26,605 nt of DNA, taken from assembly GCA_015680685.1 (NCBI GenBank), contig MNCI01028973.1, positions 1-26,605 on the forward strand, given 5' to 3'. The translations under genes were made by a program, and so were the position numbers. This stretch comes from Gnetum montanum (lineage: Eukaryota; Streptophyta; Gnetopsida; Gnetales; Gnetaceae). The notes under the pieces are model-generated. The model was not told the origin of the DNA. It was given only the letters and a program-made list of their open reading frames with translations, and did not search any database. Below, one piece after another: positions 9,774 through 20,188 of the stretch (positions are counted from its first letter, which is position 1; each line of letters opens with the position of its first letter).

Positions 9774-10101
9774 AGAGGTGGCTTTCCCAGTTTTAGGTAT
9801 TAGGAGTTAGAAGTAACGAAGCTCTGGTAGTTTGATCCCTCCAGAGTTAGATTATTTTTCCGTGTCTACCCGCACTGTGGTGAATGTAATTGTATAGTGT
9901 CTCTATTCGAGTGTGATGTACTTGGACACGCACATGATCGACAATAAATATTGAGATTACTTCATCATTGCAGCATTCACTTTGTTATTTATTTATTTTT
10001 TTGTTTATTTATTTAATGTTATTTACTATTTTCTCTCTCACCCTTAAACTCCTAGAATGTGGAATGAGTACGACCTGATTATGAGCATTTAAGTGTGACT
10101 G

Positions 10102-10222
10102 TTTGGTATCCCAGTGGTGTAGCTAGGATCTGCACTTGGTAATCCCAGTGGCATATTTGGGATCTGCGCTTGGTAATCCCAGTGGCATAAATAGGATCTG
10201 TGCTTGGTAATCCTAGTGGTAG
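10102..10222 (+). repeat. 34-bp tandem repeats in the LTR, 3' copy
   Basis: Units at about 10102-10134, 10135-10168, 10169-10202 and a partial unit at 10203-10222, each with TTGGTAATCCCAGTGGCA or a near variant. They correspond one for one to 4136-4256. Confidence 0.8.
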
Positions 10223-10567
10223 TCGTGCACAAGGTCTAAGATATGTACAGTTGATCAAGGAATCGATTACTCATCACACTTAGGCTAGATTAGATTTTCC
10301 TACCCTTTTCCTCCTAGCTTAGTTTAGTTAATATTATTTTCCACTGCCTTCAGGAGTAGCATTAGAATTAGGAACACATCATACACCTCACTTTGGACTA
10401 AACCATATGTGACAAATATAATACCAGTCCAGGTGGGAAGACAGTGAACTGCGACCTAAGGATAACTGTCTAGGTGCCACAACTGGTCTATCTGCGGAGT
10501 TCGACCGGATCACGCGTACTACGCTTGTTTCATATTGTTGAGTGTAGGGGTACCTCGCCACTCATCA

Positions 10568-10572
10568 CATGT
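10568..10572. repeat. Target-site duplication of Element 1, right copy
   Basis: CATGT directly follows the terminal CA of the 3' LTR and equals 3608-3612. Confidence 0.88.
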
Positions 10573-10886
10573 CTTTATTAAAGTCTTTGCTAAGTTTATT
10601 TATGGAGTGTGTTTCTTTGACATTCTACTAATCAAACTATTCTCATTATTTATTACATATCTTAAAATTATTAGACATGAGGTCTTATTATTCTAGATGA
10701 TGTATACTTTAATAAGTTTAACATACCCAATAAAATTTTCTTCTCTTGCTTTTACATCATTTTTTTAACACTTGTATACATGACAATACACTTTACATTC
10801 AAGAACTCTGAAAGGTTTTAATTTTGGTTATCTTTTATTCCATATCTTAATTAAGAACTTAAAGTTTAATGCAATAATTAGACTCT
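10573..10886 (-). pseudogene. Ty1/copia pol fragment, integrase C-terminal part
   Basis: On the minus strand, reading from 10886 leftward, short motifs follow the usual order of the copia integrase C-terminal half: an IWNKR-stop-PK segment where family members have a W-K-G-R-K-P motif, then PFRVLECKVYCHVYK (family L-R-V-F-G-C-x-A-Y-x-H-V), then ENFIGYVKLIKVY (family C-I-F-I-G-Y) and a downstream hydrophobic strand. Three stops interrupt it. It is continuous in frame with the fragment at 24265-24900 once Element 2 and one duplication are removed, and with 3440-3612 once Element 1 is removed. It separates the two Athila elements by only 314 bp. Confidence 0.68.
10882..10886. repeat. Target-site duplication of Element 2, left copy
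   Basis: ACTCT before the TG of the Element 2 5' LTR. The partner at 24265-24269 reads ACTCC, one mismatch. The copia reading frame continues across the inferred empty site, which supports this assignment. Confidence 0.72.
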
Positions 10887-11856
10887 TGATGAGCATCAAA
10901 GTGTTGTGTCAATGGGCCATCATGGATGTGACCTTGTCGATGGGATCCCATTTACCTAGTGTTGCCTTATCGACAGAGCTATGTTGCTATAGTGTTTGCT
11001 ATGTCTATGAGGCCCTTTTGATGTGGTCCTATAGCAAAAACTATAAATCCGAGCTTCCAATTGTGTTTATGGGTATTCAAGTCATAGTACTAGTAGAGCT
11101 GTTATAGTTTGTCCATTTGAAAGTTAAAATATTTCTTTGAATGCCCACAGTAGGAGTTAGAAAGTGTACAAATCTTTATTCAAGCACTATTCTACTTAAA
11201 CCATACCAGTGTATATGGCAATAAGGACAAGCCTTTTGATTAAGCCCTACAACACTTAGAATAGATTAATAATTCATTTACACATTTATTATCTTCATTA
11301 ATTATTACTAGAATAGATTAAGCCATTAATTAAGTTAAATTAAGCTAAATTAGACCTTAAGTGATTAGTTAAATAATTAAGCTAAATATATTAAATACAT
11401 AAGTATGACTACTTTGAGTGTAAACATGTATTCAATTAGTAATCTCGATAGCATTATTGTTTGGTGCGCCCAGTAGTGTAGCACTTGGTAACCTAGTAGT
11501 GGATACATCTATTTAATATGTGTACCAAAAGTGGGATCGGATGTTGATGTTAGGAGTAGTTAGATGCTAGTTAAGTAGTTAAATTAGATTAGTTATTATC
11601 CACTTCATCTCTTTACTTTAAGCACCCAAAACCGTAAAATATAAAATGACAAAAATCATGTATCTCAATTACACATAAACCATATGCTTAAACCTCACAA
11701 GTGTAGTTGGGAAGACAATGAACATTCTCAATGTAAAGTTTACTTCTTGGAGAACTAGTGCATTGAAAACTATAGAGTCCACAAAATTTGAATAGATCAC
11801 ACATGAACTCTTTGTGATTCGTATGGTTGGGCATAGGGGTACCTCACTACTCATCA
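10887..11856 (+). repeat. Element 2 5' LTR
   Basis: Begins TGATGAGC and ends CTCATCA, about 970 bp; TATAAAT at 11042-11048. R-U5 resembles Element 1 (for example ATAAACCATATG ... GTTGGGAAGACAATGAAC and GGGGTACCTC near the end). U3 is different, built on GCTATGTCTATGAGGCCC-like repeats. The distance from LTR start to TATA is 155 bp here but 209 bp in the 3' LTR. Confidence 0.9.
11042..11048 (+). promoter_or_regulatory. TATA box of Element 2 5' LTR
   Basis: TATAAAT in the context AAAAACTATAAATCCGAGCTTCC. The matching site in the 3' LTR is 23467-23474 (GTTATAAATACAAGTTCC). Confidence 0.55.
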
Positions 11857-11857
11857 T

Positions 11858-11875
11858 TGGTGTCGTTGTTAGGTA
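11858..11875 (+). other. Primer binding site, tRNA-Asp type, decayed (Element 2)
   Basis: TGGTGTCGTTGTTAGGTA, two bases after the LTR, aligns without gaps to the tRNA-Asp site of Element 1. Most of the changes from the ideal site are C to T or G to A, as in the rest of this element. Confidence 0.7.
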
Positions 11876-12120
11876 CTCTTTTTTGTGCACATGCGCTATC
11901 TAGGATTAGTAAACATTATTAATATTGTTGAATGAACCCCAATGTCGACATCATTTTCAAATTATATAATTACAAAAGCACATTAATATTTCATTTGTTT
12001 GCAAAATATCTTCTTCTCATAGGCATGAAGATATTAAACTACCAATCTCATAACAATGCAAGGTGGTATATACTCATCTAGATGAATATGTACCTGATTT
12101 TTCCTTCATCCTACATCAAG
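11876..12120 (+). other. Element 2 leader
   Basis: AT-rich sequence between primer site and gag. No start codon can be chosen with confidence. It corresponds in position to the shorter Element 1 leader at 4621-4746, where RNA packaging signals would be expected. None is recognised. Confidence 0.5.
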
Positions 12121-14100
12121 ATGAACAACTATGATGGTGAGACATGGAGAGAAACATCATAATGCCCCTTGATTAATTTGTGCTCAGGATGCTATTTCAA
12201 ACTCTTAAGAAGTCAAGCATCCTAGATCTTCAAGAGGAATATGTTATGCATGGTTATGACACTCAGGAATACCATCCCACTGAAACATAATGCAAGAGAG
12301 ATTGACACTAGGAAAAGCACCATGAGTTTGCAAATGGAAAACACTTTACCAATCCCTTATTCCTACTAAAGAAAGATGACAATGAGGATCCTCCCTCTTG
12401 GGCTTCTCAACATGAAGATTCTCCACCCTCTGTTATTGATGACGAGGGTGTGCACTTGAACCTATGATTCACTATTAGCAAACTAGCTTCAAGAAAAAGT
12501 GGCAGTTAAGGCAAGAACTTAGGAAAGCATCATGACAACAAGGAATCTAAGGATGATGGTCATGACAAGCAAAGAGGTGGTGGCACACACTATGATAGCA
12601 GTGGTCCATCTTCCTCTTCATCCTCTTCATTTGATTTTGAAAATTCCTCTTCATCTTCTGGTTCTTATAAAAGCCACTCAAGAAATAATCATGATGATGG
12701 TGATCAACAAGACAACAATGATCATAGAGGCCACCATGAACATAGGCATGGTAGAAACCATCATCAACATTATTGACACCATGATGATGATGAACCTCTA
12801 TTGGTAACTTGAAGCATGCTTAACATTGTAGAGGCAGTTAAGATCCCAACTAGGCATGTGAAAGATCATTGAATCATGTGCTTAGGCATGAATAATATCC
12901 CAAGATTTGAAGTGGGGATATAACTCTAATCCGCAAAACCATCTACAAGCCTTTCATCATGCCTGCACTTTAAAAAACATTGAAAATGATTGGCAAAAAA
13001 TAAAAATTCTCCCTAGAACACTCATCAAGAAGGTAGAGAGGTGGTACTAGTACTTGGAGTTGGAATCTATATGCCAATGGAGCATAATGCTTGAGCTATT
13101 TAATGATAAATAACAAACATGCTCCAGAGTGTCTAATCTAAGAAGGAAATTCCAAGGTTGGAAATAGGGAACACACAAACCCTTGGATGTTGTCATGGGT
13201 AGATATTATTCTCTCTTACATTGATGCCTTATCCATGATTATTCTTAGAGGGAACAACTCTACCACATCATATATGGGCTTAGAGAAGGAACTAGAAGAA
13301 TTCCTAGGGTCTGTGCCCAAGAGAGATTGTCTGAACTAAGAGTTCATCAGATACAAAGGCTAAAAGTGCAGGTTGCAAAAGAAGAAGATGAGTTGTGAAA
13401 AAGAGAAAGTGTAGAAGAGTATAATAGGAATTGTTCTATCAAGAAAAGGGAGGTTTAATTTTGTGATGAGGAGTTACCACTCAATGAATTGGTGAACAAG
13501 AAAACCTTGCCTATCCAAAAATTTATTTCTAACATTTTGGCAAAGGTTGGAAAATTATGGGACTTTTTGGATGAAAATTTCTAAACTGCTATGAAGATTT
13601 CTAAAAAATCCAAATAGAAAAATAGTGATCACACCTGTAGGAGGTAGAAAAAAGCTAAATGTGCCTACCAAAGAAGTATGGGTAAAGTTATTGTAGCATA
13701 AGAAGTTATGGAGATAGACTTTGATGATGATGCTATGTGTGACATTTGTCAATATGAACATCTAAAGGAATGTTGCCTTGTGGTTTCACAGTTATAAGAA
13801 TTCTAGGTTGTACATGCTAAATCCTTGACTAGCAAGAAGGCAAGCACCTAGATGATTATCTTATCCTCAAGGTAATCCAAGGTAGTTCCACCAACAACAT
13901 CGAGCTTACTATCCAAGTGGGACTCCACCACAACCATATGAATAATATCAATAGTGACACCAACCACAATCATGGGGAATGCCACTACCAAGACAACAGT
14001 GCCCTTGTAAGTAACTAGATTCATATGGATACTATGTTTAGCAACCCATTTCTCCATGAAGCTCTACAAGTGATGTCTCATTCCAGAATCACTATTACCC
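12121..14100 (+). pseudogene. gag: Element 2 gag, broken
   Basis: The N-terminal region (about 12220-12480) is readable and acidic. A low-complexity segment at 12510-12800 is rich in Ser, then His, Asp and Asn, and ends in HHDDDEPLLV, aligned with DDDEPLV of Element 1. The capsid domain (about 12910-13340) keeps NHLQAFHHACTLKNI, VSNLRRKFQGW and LYHIIYGLREGTR. A Glu/Lys-rich segment follows. The zinc knuckle at 13738-13776 reads CDICQYEHLKECC (C-x2-C-x3-H-x4-C). A Pro/Tyr/Gln-rich tail runs to about 14100 and beyond. There are many stops; a Gln in Element 1 is a TAG here within GWK-stop-GTHKPLD. The start codon is not determinable. Confidence 0.8.
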
Positions 14101-14530
14101 TCTAGAGTACCATTGAACTCATTCATCATCTACTCAAGAGAAGAATATATATCCATACCACCCTCCACATTCATTTGCACACATCCCTCCACCCTAAACC
14201 TAGTTACCTCCTGCTTCATCCATGCAGAGGAAAATTCTCCCATAGCCATAACAACAAAATGCTACGAGGGCTATAAATTTACAACCAACCTTCCAACTAA
14301 GTTGTTTGAATACGTAATCCAAAAAATGACCATTTTTCTAACCTAATAGTCCTTCCAAACCCTCACAACCTAATGTGGTTGATTACATTGTATCTTCAAT
14401 GTTCTCATCCTCTACATCAAACACATTCAAGCACTTTTCAAACCAAACATCACCTCAAATATACACTATAATGTTAATTCATGCTTTTTTTGATTAGATC
14501 AAGGCTAGCAAACTTCCCATAACATGATTT
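14101..14530 (+). other. Element 2 gag-pol linker
   Basis: Decayed continuation of the Pro/His-rich Gag tail, with PPHSFAHIPPP readable in one frame near 14160-14190, followed by sequence without a clear frame up to the protease. The frame at 14113-14346 is in a different phase and looks accidental. Confidence 0.5.
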
Positions 14531-14920
14531 GACCCAAGAAGTCCTCTTATTTACTTATGGATTGTAGGACATGAGCCATGCAAGGCTCTTCTTGATTCTA
14601 GTTTTTAAGTCAATCTCATCTCCTATGACATGTACAAGGCTTGGAACCTACCACCTCTTAAGAAGAGCAACATCTATTTAGAATTGGTAGACCAACCAAT
14701 CATTGTTCCTTTTAAACTAGTGGAGGACATTTTAACCACAATTTTTGGATGGTCCAATCCTATTGATTTTCTGATGATCAAAGTTGAAAACTACAAAGGA
14801 GACTTCCCCATCATTAAGAGATGTGCTTGGTTAAGCATTGTTGATGCAAAAATGGGTAGAAGGGACCTCTCCTTGAAAATATTGAAGAAAAATAAATTTG
14901 GATGGCTTGAGAAGAAGTAA
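14531..14920 (+). pseudogene. Element 2 aspartic protease domain
   Basis: The protease cuts the Gag-Pol polyprotein. The frame opens near 14531 and includes KALLDSSF, where family members have a D-x-G-A-S active site. The Asp is kept but Gly-Ala is lost and a TAA follows at 14606. Downstream the order fits the fold: an LELVDQPIIVPFKLVEDIL segment (family L-x-L-A-D-x-S...P-x-G-x-x-E-D-V), WSNPIDFLMIKV (family P-V-D-F-x-V-L) and a degraded G-R-P-F-L motif in DFPIIKRCAWLSIVDA. The domain is in the same frame as the downstream RT, so pol was probably one long ORF. Confidence 0.72.
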
Positions 14921-15339
14921 GTTCCATGCATTGCATATAATGATAATAGGTGCAAGTGTGTGAAGAAAATATGGTTCATTAATAGTACATTTATCAGAGC
15001 ATGTAATCTGTTTGCATAAGAAATAAATATCTAAAGATGCCTGTACATACCAGCCACAAAACAAGAGGAAACCTAGTAGCTGATAGCTAACTCTAATAGT
15101 AGCACATTAGCCATGGAACATATTGAGTGCCTAACATGTTCCTATGTCAAAGGCCTGGATGAACTTGAGCAAGCTCATCACCAACTCTTTGATGATGAAG
15201 ATAATGATACCTATTGGGGAGAGTTGGAAATCCTTGATAATTTCAAGTAAGATCCGTTAGAGTTAAAAACTCTATCAACAAGCATAGAGTATGCATTTTT
15301 AGACAATGGCAATTCAGTTATCATCAATGAAAATCTTAC
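14921..15339 (+). pseudogene. Element 2 pol linker, protease to RT
   Basis: Same reading frame as protease and RT, with seven stops. It is acidic and Asp/Glu-rich (ELEQAHHQLFDDEDNDTYWG at about 15160). Comparable acidic linkers precede RT in Athila polyproteins. No separate catalytic function is evident. Confidence 0.55.
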
Positions 15340-16290
15340 TCCTAAATAGAAAGATGAGCTATTGACAATTATCAACAAATGACCAATAGCCTTTGCTTGG
15401 TTATATTGTAAGCTAATTGGAATTAATCCAAGGATATGCTAGCATCGCATCTACACCAACCTAGCCATGAAGCCTAGAAGGTAGTCACAAAGGTAGCTGA
15501 ACCCCAAGTTGAAGAAGATCATTAAAGAGAAAATAGAACAACTCCTCAAGGTAGGGTTCATCTATCCAATCACAAGTAGTGAGTAGGTTAGCCCACTTGT
15601 AATTGTTCTAAAGAAAGTTGGTAAATGGTGGGTATGCATTGACTTTAAGTTGTTGAATATGGTAATATTTAAAAATCATTTTCCATTGTCATTTGTGAAC
15701 CAAGTGTTGGACACTATCTTTGGGCATTGCTATTATAGCTTCTTGGATGATTATAGTGGCTATAACCAAATTCAAATTGTGCCAGAGGATTAGGCGAATA
15801 CAACATTCATTAGTCCTTGGCGGACTTTTGCATATTGTAAGATTTCATTCAATCTATGCAATGCTCCTATGACATTCCAAAGCTTGGTCCTTAGTATTTT
15901 TCAATAGTAGATTGGTAGTAGGGTAGAATTCTTTATAGATGACTTTTATACCTATGGGGCTACATTTGAGCAAGCCTTGGAATTCTTGGAGCAAGTACTG
16001 AAAAGATGTGTTAAAAAAAATCTTAGTCTCAATTGGTAGAAAATCTATTTAATGGTCCAAGAAGGAATATTATTGGGGCATAGAATTACTCAACCAGGGA
16101 TTGAGGTAGACTCGGAAAAGATAAGGGTCATTGAAGGAATCACATGCCAACCAGAGATAATCAAAGATGTTCAATCATTTTTTGGACACATTGGATACTA
16201 CCAGTGGTTCATAGAGAATTTCCCTAAGATCATAAAGTTATTGGTCAAGCTTACAAAGAAAGATGCTCCATTTATCTAGACCAAGAAGTA
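15340..16290 (+). pseudogene. Element 2 reverse transcriptase domain
   Basis: RT copies element RNA into DNA. In one unbroken frame are: KLKKIIKEKIEQLLKVGFIY, then SPLVIVLKKVGKWWVCIDFK (conserved first Asp), HFPLSF and FLDDYSGYNQIQI, SFNLCNAPMTFQ, and the catalytic FIDD box at 15932-15943 (family F/Y-x-D-D). NLSLNW and MVQEGILLGHRIT follow, the characteristic Athila thumb region, then SFFGHIGYYQWFIENF. The catalytic Asp residues are intact. About ten stops occur, several at places where relatives have Gln, Trp or Glu. The strong match to Athila pol makes the family call secure. Confidence 0.9.
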
Positions 16291-16780
16291 CAAACATGCA
16301 TTCCAACTAATAAAGGAAAAACTCATAGAAACTCCAATTCTATGGGTACCAAATTAGTCTAAACCATTTCATATAATGACTAATGCATCTAATTATTCCT
16401 TTGGAGTCATAATTATGCAACTAGATGATAAGAAATGTCCATATTACATCTACTATGCAAGCCAAAGCATTGCGTATGCATAGTTGAATTACACCACAGC
16501 TGAGAAAGAACTAATGGCAATGGTGTATGCTCTCAAAAAGCTTAGGTACTATGTGCTTAAATATAAGGTGTTTGTGCACACAGATCATAGTGTCATCTAC
16601 TTCTTAATGAATAACCCAATTATGAGTCTTTGTATCATATGATGGCTCGTTCTCTTGAAGGAATTTGATCTCATAATGGTAGATTAGAAAGGGGCTAAGA
16701 ATGTGGTGATTGATCACCTATCTCAATTAATATGGGATAACAAAGAGAAGAGTTCAATCTCTAATCATTTTCTAGTTTAA
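16291..16780 (+). pseudogene. Element 2 RNase H domain
   Basis: It degrades the RNA strand during reverse transcription. Visible in order: PFHIMTNASNYSFGVIIMQL (family has D-A-S; here Asn replaces the catalytic Asp by GAT to AAT), YYASQSIAYA, NYTTAEKELMAMVYALKKLR (Glu kept), VFVHTDHSVIYFLM (Asp kept), and KGAKNVVIDHLSQL at the end (family K-G-x-x-N-x-V-A-D-H-L-S-R-L). It stays in the same frame as RT. Stops include a TAG where relatives have Gln before LNYTT. Confidence 0.88.
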
Positions 16781-18080
16781 CTCCTCTTTACAAGAGTAAT
16801 AAAATAGTACATTGGCATCCTCATGTACCTTCTCACTCAAGAGATGCCACAAGATCTGGACTTTAGAAAGAAATAACAATTTCTTCATTAGAAAAAGTAC
16901 TTCATGGAAATCAATGGATACCTTTTCAAGGTGTGCACCAATGGCCTGGTTTGTTGTTGTGTCCCTGATGTGGATCAACTATGTATTCTCTAGGATGCTC
17001 ATGAAGGTCCTTGTGAAGGCCACTATGTAGAGATGAACAACTATAAAAATCCTAATAGTAGGATACTATTGGCCTAAAATCCTTAGGGATGTCCACTAGC
17101 TTGTCCGATATTGTCAACACTATCAAAGAGATGGTGGGATGACCACACGAATGGAGGGTCCTCAATAATGGATTCAACCACTAATGCCATTTGACATATG
17201 GAGCATTGACTTCATGGGTTCCATCACATCCATGTCCAATGGAAAGGCATACATCATTGTATTAGTTGAAGATTGCACCAAATGGGTAGAAGCAACAACT
17301 ATCACCAATTGTATATCATCCACTACTACTAGATTTATATAAACAAATGTTGTAAATAGGTTTGGGGTGCCATGTGCACTAATTTCTAATAATAGAACTT
17401 GTTTTATAGGTTCCACATTTCAAAAACTCATGCTACACTTGGTGGTCAAACATCAATTAATCCTATCATCCCCAAGCCAACAATCAAGTAGAGGTAACTA
17501 ACAGGGAGATCACAAAGATCTTAACAAGGACTATAAGCAAATATAGGAGAGATTGGAGCACAAAGCTCAATGATGCCCTTTGGGCCTATCGCTCAACATG
17601 GAAATTCCCTATTGGCTACTCTCCCTACAAGCTAGTGTACAGAAAATGTTGAATACATCCAATACAATCTGAGGTCTATACACTCTTAACATCTTGTGAT
17701 CTGAATCTTAACCTAATTTTAGTATGAAAAGAAAGAATAATCAACCTCAACATGCTAGATGAAAATTGATTATTAGCCCTATCTTTGAATGAGTTGCACA
17801 AGGCATTTAATAAGTAATGACATTACCTTAAAATATGGAAAATGAAATTTCAATGAGGAGATAAGGTTTTCTACTAGAACCCCACACATGTACCCTAGAA
17901 ACAAAAGTTCCAAGAATCATGGAAGGGATCCTATATAATTCACAATATATTTCCCTTTAGAACCATGACCATATACAAACTTGAAATCTCAAATAAAAAG
18001 TAGTTATTCAATATCCAACAAGTAAAGCTTTTGCATGAGCCCAAGCAAGCCAATCCAACAAATACCTCAATGGATAGATA
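16781..18080 (+). pseudogene. Element 2 integrase
   Basis: Integrase inserts the DNA copy. The zinc-binding N-terminus (about 16790-17130) keeps YLFKVCTNGLV, CCCVPDVDQL and AHEGPCEGHY, but its second Cys pair is partly lost (RYCQHYQRDGG). The catalytic core shows WSIDFMG (Asp at 17208-17210), a second site PCALISNNRTCF where Asn replaces Asp (17388-17390), and QVEVTNREI (Glu at 17491-17493), then LNDALWAYRST and YSPYKLVY. The frame changes near 17036 and again near 17455; upstream of that, pol is in a single frame from 14531. The C-terminal part (to about 18080) is readable but full of stops: NELHKAF, GDKVFY. Confidence 0.86.
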
Positions 18081-20188
18081 GCCACACTCAATTTTCAAAT
18101 CTCCTCCTTCCAACTTAGTCATGGGGGAGATGGCCATCTATGCTACTCATCCATTTGGCTCCTCAATTTTTCTATTTTCTTTACGCACTTATCTTTTTAG
18201 TTGTTAATTTTACACGTTTTTGATTTTTAAATATTTTTCCTATTTTTCATCATTTTTGTTTTACACCATCGTTAGTAGATTTAAATATTTCTTGAATATT
18301 TTAAAATTTCATATATTTTTTACTTTGTTTTGTTTGAGTGTGATTTTCAAATTTTTACTAATAAATGTGCTTTGTGCTAATAGGACACAGTGGTGTTGTA
18401 GTTGTTACTAATGGTGATCTATGCTTTATGTTTTATTAGCTAACGTCTAGTTTCTATTTTTAAATTTTTGTGTTGATGGTTGAGTCATGATTTCTTTTTC
18501 ATGGAATAGGCAATGATTCCATGACATCAACCCATTCACAAACTCTATGGTTTTTCTTGTTTTGGAAGTTTAAGGTCCCTTTCATTAAATAAACTTTTTA
18601 TGAATTTGTGATCTTAGTGGATTTTAGAATTGAGAAGGATTCAATGATTTGAATAGGGTGTGACTTCAAGGAGACTCAATACTTTTTGTACTCTTCTACT
18701 CACTTGGATGCTTGATTATTATCATGGACTTATTATAGTTCCATGTCATTCAATAATAGGAATTCAAATAAAGTCTTTGCATGCTATGGTTCCCATTCAA
18801 AAGGACAAAACAAAAAAAAACAAAAAAAAATTAAAAAAAAAGATCATGGGAATTCAAAGCACGTTGACAAATAAACAAGCTATAAGCATTGGTTATGGGA
18901 CTAGAAAGGCATGTTACCCATGACTAAAGCTCCCCTCTAACTAAGGCCCTCTCTCACTTCGTTCTTCTCTTTTCTCCTCTTTATGGAATAGTGGTTGTTC
19001 TGTTGGTGCACTCTTGTGTCCCAAGGGCATGGTGATGCAAAGTCACTAAAAGAGTTTGGTTTTGTTCTGGACTAAGGATGGATCTTCTTAGGTCATTTTA
19101 AATATAATATCCACAAAGGACTTCTTATGACCTTAATTCAAAATTTTGTTTCACCTTCTCCATCATCCATCTTTTTTGACCATAATTCACCTCACTACTG
19201 GTGTCAATGTTCTTGATCCTATGTCTTGGTCTAATGTATTTGAATTCTTAGGCAGAATCTTCTAAGTTTTAGTCCTTAACTTTCATTAACCATTAATCAT
19301 CTATGGGGCCCATGGACTCCTTAGGTTGAAGTTATGCAAGGGAAAACAAGACATCTACCTGCTATGGGGAGGACCAACTTGCATAACTATTGGTTTGGTT
19401 CACTAAGTACCTTATTCTTAGACATTATTGTAATTAAAATCTTTATACATCCATCTTCTACATCAAACCTTGTGCTCCTTTACATATTTTTTTCATTAAA
19501 CATGTTCTCCATCAAATTTCTAATTTTTGAGCTTTAAAAGATACTCTTCAATGATTTTATCATGTTCTTGGCTCTTCTAGGACTCCATGGATCCCAAATT
19601 CATTGAAAAATTTCCATATATTTTTCAAGATATTCAAATTTAAAAAATTTTCCTACGAGCTCTATATATGAGGCCTCATAAATAGAGCAAACCCCTATAT
19701 GAGGCCCTGTATATGAGGCCTCATCAACGTGGCAAAAAAATAGTATATATATATGTGACCCCACTTTGAAATTTTTATATTTTCTCACAAACACCAAGAG
19801 AGTTTTTCAAATTTTCAAAGCCCAAAACCTTCCAAAGCCCATAACTTTCTAATTGTTTATCCAAATCACTTCATTACTCAACCATACAACTACCTAAGAT
19901 AAGCTCTTCATCATGGGGGCCACAAATGTGCCATTTTTTATAGATTTTTTTTTCCATTTTTCTAACTCCCATAAAGGTTTAACTAAGAAATCAACTATTG
20001 AACACCAAAGTACAAGAGTTAATCCTTTCCAACAAGCTCTAGTGATGTTTATAATAAATAATTAATAAAATAATCAATTTTTCATGGTCCAACCTTAGCC
20101 AAAGTGTAACTAACTAATGAGAGAAGGTATTTAAAACCTTAAAGTTATGCATTATATCTACTAATTCATATATGTGTTGTGACTACAA
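18081..20188 (+). other. Element 2 spacer between pol and 3' ORF
   Basis: About 2.1 kb without a supported gene. It opens with a T-rich tract (about 18165-18370), as in Element 1. It has an A-rich run at 18799-18841 and several blocks shared with the Element 1 spacer (near 18655, 18900, 19355 and 19741). Near 19660-19730 the motif TATATGAGGCCTCAT(A/C)AA occurs twice. Long noncoding post-pol spacers are usual in Athila elements. Conservation in two otherwise different copies suggests regulatory use, which is inference. Confidence 0.7.
19741..19822 (+). promoter_or_regulatory. Conserved TATA-like block upstream of the 3' ORF (Element 2)
   Basis: TAGTATATATATATGTGACCCCACT followed by GAGAGTTTTTCAAATTTTC, matching 8100-8182 in Element 1. 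It stands about 440 bp before the 3' ORF start at 20189. It is the best candidate for an internal promoter. Confidence 0.45.

Larger units (their letters stand above)
3613..10567 (+). mobile_element. Element 1: non-autonomous Athila-type LTR retrotransposon
   Basis: A complete LTR-to-LTR unit: 5' LTR 3613-4601, tRNA-Asp-type primer site 4603-4620, gag remnant 4747-6732, noncoding spacer 6733-8845, short 3' ORF remnant 8846-9442, polypurine tract before 9612, and 3' LTR 9612-10567. It is flanked by a perfect 5-bp duplication. No protease, reverse transcriptase, RNase H or integrase sequence is seen, so it would have needed enzymes supplied in trans. Its R-U5, primer site, gag and spacer blocks match Element 2, while its U3 differs. 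The LTRs differ mostly by transitions, roughly a tenth of sites in the last 145 bases by eye, so the insertion is old. About 234 bases of its length are probably an assembly artefact at 7950-8416. Confidence 0.9.
9612..10567 (+). repeat. Element 1 3' LTR
   Basis: Begins TGGTGAGT, ends CTCATCA, about 956 bp. It contains a shorter U3 GATATC array (about 9640-9752), a TATA box at 9766-9773 and the 34-bp repeats at 10102-10222. It aligns to 3613-4601 throughout. Differences are mostly C/T and G/A, including many CpG sites lost in one copy. Confidence 0.92.

Noticed and set aside
12532-12807. 91-codon Met/Ile/Leu-rich ORF
   Set aside because: It is an alternative frame of the Gag low-complexity segment, whose true frame aligns with Element 1 through DDDEPL.
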